This document shows, one piece after another, positions 26,229 to 32,845 of a stretch of 64,000 nucleotides of DNA. Numbering within the stretch: the first letter of the stretch is position 1; every line of letters begins with the position of its first letter. Source of the stretch: Phycisphaerales bacterium UBA3190 (GTDB lineage Bacteria > Planctomycetota > Phycisphaerae > Phycisphaerales > UBA1924). A program made the translations under genes and the position numbers. Below the pieces are notes generated by a model. That model was not told the origin of the DNA. It worked only from the letters and a program-made list of their open reading frames with translations, and did no database searches. Location of the stretch: positions 387,309-451,308 of the forward strand of contig DEXG01000015.1 in NCBI GenBank assembly GCA_002364005.1. The letters run 5' to 3'.

Positions 26229-27706
26229 CGTTCAACAATCTCACGAACCTGTGCCTCGATGCCGTACCGCTCGATGCGGTACCTGAAGCTCGAACGCTGC
26301 ATCCCGATCAGCCGCGCGGCCTTGGAGACATTGCCGCGGGTGTGCTCCAGCGCTTGGAGCATCAGCAGGCGTTCGACCTCTTCGGCGGTGTGCGGGCCAT
26401 GATCGAAGTCGAACAATAGCTCGCCCGGGACGCTGAACTGCTCTGCCGCGCCGAGTGGTTCGGCGCTGGCCGACCTGGCCCTGATGGCAAGATCGCTGGG
26501 CTTGATCTCTTCGCCTTCGCACAGCATCGCCGCGCGTTGAATGACATTAAACAGCTCTCGCACATTCCCAGGCCACTGATGCGCCGCGATCATGCGCCGT
26601 GCGGTTTCGTTCAGTTTGATCGCAGACATGCCGTACTCGCGACGCAGGCGATCGGTGAGATTCTGCGCGATGAGCACCGCGTCTTCGCCACGGTCACGCA
26701 AGCTGGGGAGTCTGATTGTGAACGCGTTGATCCGGTACAGCAGATCTTCACGAAAGGTCCCCTCTGCCACACACTTCTCAAGGTCCCGATTCGTCGCGGC
26801 GAGCACCCGGACCCGGATCGTGCTCTCCTTCGCCGAACCCACCCGGCGTATCTTTCCTTCTTCCAGAACCGCCAATAGCTTGGCCTGCAGTTCCAGCGGC
26901 AGGTCGCCGATCTCGTCGAGGAAGATCGTCCCGCCGTCGGCCATCTCGAAGAGCCCCTCGCGGGCTTCCTTGGCATCGGTGAACGCCCCCTTCTCATGCC
27001 CGAAGAGTTCGCCCTCGATCAGTGTCGCGGGCAGGGCGGTGCAGTTGACATGCACGAACGGCTGCTTGGGGTCGTCGCTGCTGCTATGCAGGTGCTTGGC
27101 GAGCACGCCCTTGCCCGAACCCGTCTCCCCGGTGATGAGCACGGTCGTGATCGCCCCTCCGCTCTCGCTGCCGTAGTCTTCGGTCCGATTCACCACGGGG
27201 ATCTTTGCCAGTCGTTCGGCAAGCTCGATCGTTTTGAGCCACGCGGGCGACTGGCCGATCGGTCGTTCATTGGCGTGCGCGACCTGACGCATGCGTTGGT
27301 ACAAACGCAGGTGCCGAGAATCGCGCTGTTGCTCAAGCAGTCTTTCGGTGATGATCTTGAGTTCTTCGAGGCGTACGGGCTTGGCGAGGTAGTCGTCGGC
27401 ACCGAGTTTCATGGCCCGCACCGCGTCGTCGACCGTCGCGAACGCGGTCATGACCACGACGCCGCCCCGGTATCCCTGCCCGCGCAGTTCCTCGACGAAA
27501 TCAATCCCGGATTCGGACCCGAGGTTGACATCGGTCAGAACGATATCGAAGCTGCCCGATGCGAATGCCTCACGCGCAAGGGGGAGCGACTCAACATCAG
27601 TGACCTTGTGCCCAGCTTTGGACATCGCACGAGCAATGGTGAAACGCAGCGTCTCGTCGTCTTCAATGAGTAGTATCGTGGCCAACCTCAACACCTTACT
27701 GGCCAA
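26225..27706 (-). CDS. Sigma54-dependent response regulator, NtrC family
   Basis: 493 aa. Receiver domain (1-120) with acidic pair IEDDET and phospho-Asp in VLTDVNLGSESG. AAA+ domain (about 150-390): Walker A GETGSGKG, L1 loop GAFTDA (usual GAFTGA), Walker B GTIFLDEIGDLPLELQ, and NVRELFNVIQRA. C-terminal Fis-type helix-turn-helix (NVSKAARLIGMQRSSFRYRIERYG). The GAFTDA variant lies in the loop that touches sigma54. The start is unclear: TTG 27706 or GTG 27694; both directly follow the kinase stop at 27719. It pairs with the upstream kinase and is coupled to the dockerin gene. Confidence 0.9.
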   Translation of the reverse strand: MASKVLRLATILLIEDDETLRFTIARAMSKAGHKVTDVESLPLAREAFASGSFDIVLTDVNLGSESGIDFVEELRGQGYRGGVVVMTAFATVDDAVRAMKLGADDYLAKPVRLEELKIITERLLEQQRDSRHLRLYQRMRQVAHANERPIGQSPAWLKTIELAERLAKIPVVNRTEDYGSESGGAITTVLITGETGSGKGVLAKHLHSSSDDPKQPFVHVNCTALPATLIEGELFGHEKGAFTDAKEAREGLFEMADGGTIFLDEIGDLPLELQAKLLAVLEEGKIRRVGSAKESTIRVRVLAATNRDLEKCVAEGTFREDLLYRINAFTIRLPSLRDRGEDAVLIAQNLTDRLRREYGMSAIKLNETARRMIAAHQWPGNVRELFNVIQRAAMLCEGEEIKPSDLAIRARSASAEPLGAAEQFSVPGELLFDFDHGPHTAEEVERLLMLQALEHTRGNVSKAARLIGMQRSSFRYRIERYGIEAQVREIVER

Positions 27707-27718
27707 TCCTGGCCATGT

Positions 27719-29206
27719 CTAGCGTTTTCTCTCGAGCCGAGCATCGTTGGCGATCTGGATCACAAACGCTGTTCCCGGCCCTGAAACGCCGCATCTGGGC
27801 GATTCGATATCGATCGAGCCCTGATGCTGATCGATGATGCGTTTGACAAGTGCAAGACCAATGCCAGTGCCGCTCTTTCTCGTAGTGAAGTATGGCCTGA
27901 AAACCGAAACATGCAAATCAGCTGGGATCCCGGGCCCCTGATCTTGCACAATGAGTGTCCAATAACCCTCGCGCTGCCCGATTTCGAGCGTGACAACCGA
28001 GCCGCTGGGCGCATAGTCGATGGCGTTGCTCAGCAGGGCCGTGACCGCGTGCTCGAGCTGGTCCGCATCGCCAACGCATCCCTCGGGCTCATCAGACACC
28101 ACCAGTTCCAGCTCGACCGCTTTGCTCTTGGCCGCGTCCCGGTGGGACTCGATCACGCCGCGTACCAGCTCATCGGGGGCATATGGATGGTGCTGCAGTT
28201 GCAAGGGCGAAGAGACCCGCAGCATGCCCTGGAGCCACCCCTCGAAGCGATCGACTGTTTTGATGATGCGTTGTTGCACATCGCGCAGGTCTGAGTCCTC
28301 GTCGAGTTCGCTCTGCGTGGTCTCGGCCAAGGCCCGGATCCCCGCGAGCGGGGTGCGGAGGTTGTGCACCGTGCGCTGGGCCATCTCGCCCATTGCCGCG
28401 AGACGCTCACGCTCGATGCGTTCGTCCTGCATGGCCTGGATTGTTGACGCCATGTGGTTGAACTCATCCCCGAGCTGCCCAAGCTCGTCACCGGTGTGCA
28501 GGCGAATGGCGTGCTCGAACTCACCCTTGGCAAAGTGCTGGGCACCCTCACGGAGTTGCTCGACGGGCTTGAGTACCCATCGCCGCAGCAGAATCACGGA
28601 GAACACCGCAACCAACGCGGCCCCCATCAACGCCACGGTGATGATCCAGTAGATCATGAAACGCAGGCGCTCGCCGTAGGTGTTGGCCAGCGCCGTGTCT
28701 TCGATGATCCTGCCCTCAATGCGTTCGATCAGCTCGTGGCGTGCCTCGATGCCCGAGATCAGTTTCTGGTATGAGCTTACTGCCCCATTATCTGCCCATT
28801 GCTGGGCGAGGACCATGATCTCCTCCGAGCGGGTGCGCAGGTTGGCCGTCGTCGATACACCCGAACGCAGCCGGAGCGTTTCGAGCTGCTCGAGCACTTG
28901 CAGGTGGACCAGGATCTCCTCTTCGATCGCGATGATCCGCGGCGACAACTCAGATGCGCTGGGCACAACAAAGCGGGACTCGATGATCTCATCGACCGCG
29001 AACCGCCCGATGCCCAGGTCTTCCACCTGGCGCTCACCCAGACGCTTGATCGTGTGCATGCCCGAGAGCACGGGCTGGGCGGTGCGTAGCTGCCACGCAA
29101 GCTCACGCTCAAGGAAACGAATGCTCCAGACACTCAATGCGACATTCGCTGCGAGCGTCAGACCCAGCAGCGCGAGCACCACGAAAAACTTGATACGAAG
29201 CGACAT
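27719..29206 (-). CDS. Membrane sensor histidine kinase
   Basis: 495 aa. Membrane helix 1 (about 7-25), a periplasmic helical sensor region (30-185) with no recognised ligand motif, membrane helix 2 (about 188-210), HAMP (ending near 260, LGDEFNHMASTIQAM), H-box with the phospho-acceptor in VHNLRTPLAGIRAL, N-box LLSNAIDYAPSGS, G1 QDQGPGIP and G2 GTGIGLALVKRIIDQ. It should autophosphorylate and pass phosphate to the NtrC-type regulator 12 bp downstream. The prepilin gene 18 bp upstream and the dockerin gene downstream suggest that the signal or output is linked to the cell surface. Confidence 0.92.
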   Translation of the reverse strand: MSLRIKFFVVLALLGLTLAANVALSVWSIRFLERELAWQLRTAQPVLSGMHTIKRLGERQVEDLGIGRFAVDEIIESRFVVPSASELSPRIIAIEEEILVHLQVLEQLETLRLRSGVSTTANLRTRSEEIMVLAQQWADNGAVSSYQKLISGIEARHELIERIEGRIIEDTALANTYGERLRFMIYWIITVALMGAALVAVFSVILLRRWVLKPVEQLREGAQHFAKGEFEHAIRLHTGDELGQLGDEFNHMASTIQAMQDERIERERLAAMGEMAQRTVHNLRTPLAGIRALAETTQSELDEDSDLRDVQQRIIKTVDRFEGWLQGMLRVSSPLQLQHHPYAPDELVRGVIESHRDAAKSKAVELELVVSDEPEGCVGDADQLEHAVTALLSNAIDYAPSGSVVTLEIGQREGYWTLIVQDQGPGIPADLHVSVFRPYFTTRKSGTGIGLALVKRIIDQHQGSIDIESPRCGVSGPGTAFVIQIANDARLERKR

Positions 29207-29224
29207 GCGGCGATGGTACCCGAA

Positions 29225-30007
29225 TCAGCGGTTCATCTGGAAATCCCAGTTGATACCTGGCTCATTCTCGGGATCGTCACTGCTCTCCACATGCCCATCA
29301 ACGAACGCGATGTTCGCCTTGCCGCCGTGGCGGAGCCCGGGGAACCAGACACGGTCGTCGGCATACGGGCCCTGCGAGTCGAGCGAAGGGGCGATGTAAA
29401 CCGGATTGACCCCGTGTTCGGAGGCGCGGCGTCCATCAACATCCAGGAGCAGCGGCACATCGCTGTGTGAAAGAATCTCAGGCCGGAGCGAAACGCTGAC
29501 CGCTCGCGGGCGTCCACGCGAGTCGATGATCTCGGCCCGGTACAGGCGTGCGTTGAACCCGAAGGACACGCTCTCGGGCGGTCCCACGGCACCATTGCTG
29601 CATGCGAGGTTATCGCGGAGGGTGAGCGGCTCGCGGACATCGGGGCATCGCATCGGGTCGTTTCCCTGCGCATCGGGCAGATCAACCGCTCCCGCGTTGC
29701 CCCAGCGCCAGAACTCGTCGACGCCGTACTGACTCTCTTGGAAGGTCTCAAGCCCGAAGGCGCTCGTGTCGCCGTCGTCGCCACGATCGCCGTGCAACTG
29801 CGGGTCTGCGAAGATCTGAAAATCGAACGCGACCGACCGCTGAGCCATCTGGCATTTGAATGATCGGGCACGCACCATGGCGCCGCTGATCGCGGGCGTC
29901 AGGATCCCAATGAGCAGCGCGATGATCGAGACAACCATAAGCAACTCAACCAGCGTGAACGCTGGGCGGCGGGACTTCCTGTGCGATGCGTACCTGTGGG
30001 TCTGCAT
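29225..30007 (-). CDS. Prepilin-like protein with H-X9-DG C-terminus
   Basis: 260 aa. A basic leader is followed by the type III signal sequence RRPAFTLVELLMVVSIIALLIG, cut by prepilin peptidase before Phe. The C-terminal region ends with LRHGGKANIAFVDGHVES, the H-X9-DG motif of the planctomycete pseudopilin family (DUF1559-like). Such proteins are extremely numerous in planctomycetes and are thought to form pilus-like or secretion fibres; this is family knowledge, not shown here. It is the first gene of the prepilin-kinase-regulator-dockerin operon. Confidence 0.85.
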   Translation of the reverse strand: MQTHRYASHRKSRRPAFTLVELLMVVSIIALLIGILTPAISGAMVRARSFKCQMAQRSVAFDFQIFADPQLHGDRGDDGDTSAFGLETFQESQYGVDEFWRWGNAGAVDLPDAQGNDPMRCPDVREPLTLRDNLACSNGAVGPPESVSFGFNARLYRAEIIDSRGRPRAVSVSLRPEILSHSDVPLLLDVDGRRASEHGVNPVYIAPSLDSQGPYADDRVWFPGLRHGGKANIAFVDGHVESSDDPENEPGINWDFQMNR

Positions 30008-30573
30008 GGTTTATATCCTAACGGAACTTCCCAGTTTGACAGCGCCCTGTGGGGCGAAATTCCCACGAAATCGCTCTTTGGCCCTGCCATGGCCATTATT
30101 ATGGCCGCCTACCAACGGCCAAATCTGACCAGCACCGGCGGCAACCGCTGGCCGACCAGGCCCCCGCCCCCCATTCACAACGCCCCGGTTCCCCCATTCG
30201 ACGGCAGGTTTCGACACTTGTCGACTTTGGCACGCCAGTTGTATCGGCTATGGAGTCGGCGCGGGTGTGATCCCACGCCCGCGTCGGCGCATTGGCAACA
30301 CCACAATTATTCCGTTGCCACTGATTCCTCTTTCGTTCTGGTTCATGCCCACCGTGTGAACCAACCCCAAGCACCCGGCCTCGCCAAAGGCCGGGTGCTC
30401 TTCGTGGGTGATACCCGTTGAAACATCGGGGGGAGGGGGGGGCTCAAAGCACGCCAGGACTCGCGCCGACGAACGGAACCCATAAGCCGGACTGCACCCT
30501 ACATCGTTTGACAAGGCGCCGATGCCATGCCATTTCATATCAACCGATTGATTTGTAGGCCAGTACGAGTGAC
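30008..30573. other. Hairpin-rich intergenic region
   Basis: 566 bp between the prepilin operon start and the end of rtcR. No credible ORF. Three stem-loops follow each other: 30260-30283 (CGCGGGTGTG with CACGCCCGCG, one G-U), 30293-30320 (TGGCAAC with GTTGCCA, 14-base loop) and 30371-30398 (GCACCCGGCCT with AGGCCGGGTGC). None has a good T-tract. The left part must contain the promoter of the minus-strand prepilin operon. An unannotated small RNA is possible. Confidence 0.4.
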
Positions 30574-32187
30574 TCACGCACGCGCATCTTGCTGGACATC
30601 GGACCACTCAAGACCGAACCGAGCGAGATATTTGCGAATGCGGTCTGCATCGTTCGTACTCGTACGCCGCTCACGGGATGTGGCAAAGAGTGTGCGGCCG
30701 GCATCTGAGAGCGACCTGCAATCGCGACAGATCTGAATCACCGACTCCAGTTGTAGACGATCGAAGAGATCCATCTCATCGATGCGATCCGGGGCAAGCA
30801 GGCCATCCAACGCACGCTCACCCCCTCCATCGCGGCCATTCCATGCTTGCCGAAGCCGAGCGCATTCGTCATCGACAATATCGATCGTGATCCGTCCGCC
30901 CGGGGCGAGCGTGGCCATGCGGGTCAGGGCGGCGTTGAGATCGCGGAAGTTGCCCGCCCAGCTCGAAGTCGGCTCACAGGCGAATGCGAGGAACGCGCTG
31001 CGGGCCTCGGCACTGAATCGAACCTGATGCCCGCGCCGCTCCCCGAACCGCGCAAGCTCGAACTCGATGTTGGGCTCGATATCCTCTGTGCGATCTCGCA
31101 GCGCGGGCAGCTCGAAGGACCAGAGGTTTATGCGAGCCAGCAGATCGTCGCGGAATGTTCCCTCTCGCACGCATGCTTGCAGGTCGCGGTTGGTGCCCGC
31201 GATGAGCTGAAAATCACTCTCAACATCGCGATCCGATCCCAGGGGCATGAACCGCTTCTCCTCGATCGCCCGCAGCAGCATGGCCTGCTCATCGAGCCCC
31301 AGCTCGCCGATCTCGTCGAGAAAGAGGAGCCCGCCATCGGCCCGACGCAGCAGGCCAGGGCGATCGCTCGCTGCGCCGGTGAACGCGCCCTTCGTGTGCC
31401 CAAAGAGGGTGGACATGGCGCTGTCACCACGCAATGTCGCGCAGTTCACCACCACCAACGGGCCGCTCACCATACGGCGGTGATGGCGCAGCTCATAGAT
31501 GCGGCTGGCGAGCTTGGACTTGCCGGCCCCCGTCGGACCGGTCAGCAGGATCGGGTCGGTGGTGCGAACAGCGACATGCTCGATCCGATCGATCAGGGCG
31601 TTGAATCGTGCGTTGCGGGTCTCGATGCCGTCTTTGAGCGAAGCCACTGCGTCGTCATGCTCGCGTTTGAATCGCGAGGCCAGGCGATCATACTTGCTCA
31701 GGTCCAGGTCGATGATGCTCAGCGTCCCTGGACCATCCTTCCGATTCCTCGGCGGGGAAGTCTGGATGAGTCGTGCCGGGAAATAACGGGTCTCGGTGAG
31801 CAGGAAGCTGCAGATCTGCACCACATGCGTGCCCGTGGTGATGTGGAACAGGTAATCCTCACGCTCGGTGTCGAAGGGGTAGCTGGTCGCGAAGTCGTGG
31901 AGCTTTGCGAAGACCTCGTCGAAATCCCAAGCGTCGCGGAGCGAGAGATCGTGCTGCACGACCTGCGTTTCAGGTGATACCGACCCGATGTCCGCGATGA
32001 TCTGGGTCGCCAGTGACTTGGCGCGTCGGTCATGGATGAGTTCAAGCCGATCGACAATGAAGTCCTCGTGCTGGCACAACGACACCGTCGGCCGCCAACG
32101 CTCCCACCGCTTGGGCCCCTTGCCCGTGTCGAGGGTCGTGCCCAGCAGGCCGATGACGACGACGGGTTTGGGTGATTGAGCTGGCAC
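30574..32187 (-). CDS. rtcR: RtcR, sigma54-dependent activator of RNA repair genes
   Basis: 537 aa. The N-terminal ~180 residues match the RtcR-specific CARF-type sensor: VVIGLLGTTLDTGKGPKRWERWRP and CQHEDFIVDRLELIHDRR are close to the E. coli protein. The AAA+ domain (about 195-430) shows Walker A GPTGAGKS, a full sigma54 loop GAFTGA, and GGLLFLDEIGELGLDEQ. A C-terminal helix-turn-helix (about 475-535) binds DNA. From studies in enterobacteria, RtcR is held off by its N-terminal domain until damaged-RNA ligands bind. It is divergent from the sigma54 promoter, tRNA array, rtcB and rtcA, which it should control. Start is GTG 32187. Confidence 0.95.
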   Translation of the reverse strand: MPAQSPKPVVVIGLLGTTLDTGKGPKRWERWRPTVSLCQHEDFIVDRLELIHDRRAKSLATQIIADIGSVSPETQVVQHDLSLRDAWDFDEVFAKLHDFATSYPFDTEREDYLFHITTGTHVVQICSFLLTETRYFPARLIQTSPPRNRKDGPGTLSIIDLDLSKYDRLASRFKREHDDAVASLKDGIETRNARFNALIDRIEHVAVRTTDPILLTGPTGAGKSKLASRIYELRHHRRMVSGPLVVVNCATLRGDSAMSTLFGHTKGAFTGAASDRPGLLRRADGGLLFLDEIGELGLDEQAMLLRAIEEKRFMPLGSDRDVESDFQLIAGTNRDLQACVREGTFRDDLLARINLWSFELPALRDRTEDIEPNIEFELARFGERRGHQVRFSAEARSAFLAFACEPTSSWAGNFRDLNAALTRMATLAPGGRITIDIVDDECARLRQAWNGRDGGGERALDGLLAPDRIDEMDLFDRLQLESVIQICRDCRSLSDAGRTLFATSRERRTSTNDADRIRKYLARFGLEWSDVQQDARA

Positions 32188-32201
32188 GATCTGATCTTAC
32201 C

Positions 32202-32280
32202 TGATAAATCACGATATTTCCGTATCAATCTATCACATCAGCCCACTCGGTTTTTGATTGGGTATTCGGTGTTTCAATCA
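32202..32280 (+). promoter_or_regulatory. Candidate RtcR enhancer sites (two inverted repeats)
   Basis: Two imperfect dyads with TGAT/ATCA half-sites lie between rtcR and the sigma54 promoter: TGATA-N16-TATCA (32202-32227) and TGATTG-N14-CAATCA (32255-32280). Their centres are 53 bp apart, about five helical turns, and lie roughly 115 and 62 bp before the predicted start. This fits an activator bound upstream of a sigma54 promoter, but the sites are inferred only from symmetry. Confidence 0.4.
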
Positions 32281-32301
32281 CAGAATCGCCGTTATTTCAC
32301 T

Positions 32302-32318
32302 TTGGCATGCGGGATGCA
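32302..32318 (+). promoter_or_regulatory. Sigma54 promoter of the tRNA array-rtcBA operon
   Basis: TTGGCATG at 32302-32309 and ATGCA at 32314-32318 match the -24/-12 consensus YTGGCACG-N4-TTGCW at 11 of 13 positions, with GG (32304-32305) and GC (32316-32317) exactly 10 bp apart. It faces the tRNA array and rtcB, and the divergent neighbour encodes a sigma54 activator. The predicted start is near 32329. Confidence 0.85.
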
Positions 32319-32329
32319 ATAGGTCTGCT

Positions 32330-32482
32330 GGCTCAACGAGCCGTTGTTTGACAACCGGGATTTGCACGATCGACCAGATCACTGTTGGGCGGCCCCGGGG
32401 GGAGGGATTGCATCTCCCCCCGGGTTTGGTTCGGGCTCCCAGCCAGTCCCCTGCTCGATCACCGCACCCGGGTCATCAACAA
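32330..32482 (+). ncRNA. Structured 5' leader of the RNA-repair transcript
   Basis: About 150 nt between the predicted sigma54 start and the first tRNA. It contains a small hairpin GGCTC-AAC-GAGCC (32330-32342), a bulged one around 32341-32358, and a very stable 11-bp stem CCCGGGGGGAG (32394-32404) with CTCCCCCCGGG (32414-32424) and a 9-base loop. No ORF with a ribosome site is evident. It may be processed from the first tRNA by RNase P and remain as a free RNA. A Y-RNA-like role is possible, but I see no Ro60-binding sequence. Confidence 0.45.
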
Positions 32483-32555
32483 CTGGAAGTAGCTCAGTTG
32501 GTAGAGCACGCGTCTCATACGCGCGGCGTCGCAGGTTCGAATCCTGCCTTCCAGA
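32483..32555 (+). tRNA. tRNA with CAT anticodon (Met-type), first of the rtcBA array
   Basis: 73-nt cloverleaf: acceptor CTGGAAG pairs fully with CTTCCAG, discriminator A; D-arm GCTC-AGTTGGTA-GAGC; anticodon stem CGCGT/GCGCG with loop CTCATAC (CAT); T-arm GCAGG-TTCGAAT-CCTGC. The three GC pairs and mismatched 1-72 of initiator tRNA are absent, so it is an elongator-Met or a CAT-type Ile tRNA. A 5' C and a C at position 38 are uncommon. CCA is not encoded. Confidence 0.85.
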
Positions 32556-32566
32556 TTCGACACACG

Positions 32567-32640
32567 GACTCCGTAGCCCAACTGGCAGAGGCGGTGGTCT
32601 CAGAAACCACACAGTGCTGGTTCGAATCCAGCCGGAGTCA
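32567..32640 (+). tRNA. Class I tRNA-like gene with CAG (leucine) anticodon
   Basis: 74-nt cloverleaf: acceptor GACTCCG with CGGAGTC, discriminator A; D-arm GCCC-AACTGGCAGA-GGC (three pairs, one extra base); anticodon stem GTGGT/ACCAC with loop CTCAGAA (CAG, Leu); variable region only ACAGT; T-arm GCTGG-TTCGAAT-CCAGC. All known bacterial tRNA-Leu species are class II with a long variable arm, so this class I body does not fit a normal leucine tRNA. All stems pair well, so it is not decayed. Confidence 0.75.
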
Positions 32641-32655
32641 TTGAAAAGGAACGGA

Positions 32656-32728
32656 TGTCCCGTAGCTCAACTGGCAGAGCGTCGCGCTTTGATCGCGAAG
32701 GTTGCGGGTTCGAACCCCGCCGGGGCCA
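32656..32728 (+). tRNA. tRNA-Gln-like (TTG anticodon) with a mismatched first acceptor pair
   Basis: 73-nt cloverleaf: acceptor TGTCCCG against CGGGGCC gives T1-C72 unpaired and one T-G wobble; discriminator A. D-arm GCTC-AACTGGCA-GAGC, anticodon stem TCGCG/CGCGA with loop CTTTGAT (TTG), T-arm GCGGG-TTCGAAC-CCCGC. Bacterial tRNA-Gln normally has a weak U1-A72 pair, so an open end is partly expected, but C72 with A73 is unusual. It could be functional tRNA-Gln or a variant. Confidence 0.8.
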
Positions 32729-32732
32729 AGAT

Positions 32733-32807
32733 GGTGAATGTAGCTCAACCGGTTAGAGCACTCGGGTGTGATCCGAGAGGTTACGGGTTCGATCCCCGTC
32801 GTTCACC
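32733..32807 (+). tRNA. tRNA-His (GTG)
   Basis: Cloverleaf with the histidine hallmark: an extra 5' G (G-1, 32733) opposite C73 (32807). Acceptor GTGAATG with CGTTCAC (one wobble), D-arm GCTC-AACCGGTTA-GAGC, anticodon stem CTCGG/CCGAG with loop GTGTGAT (GTG), T-arm ACGGG-TTCGATC-CCCGT. It is the most canonical of the four array members and lies 38 bp before the rtcB start. Confidence 0.93.
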
Positions 32808-32845
32808 CTTGAACAACGCATATCAATCCATGGGAGAATCGCGAT

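Noticed and set aside
32330..32482. A fifth tRNA or a Y RNA in the rtcBA leader
   Set aside because: Some D-arm-like and T-arm-like words occur, but no cloverleaf can be closed and no Ro60-binding motif was recognised. It was kept only as a structured leader.
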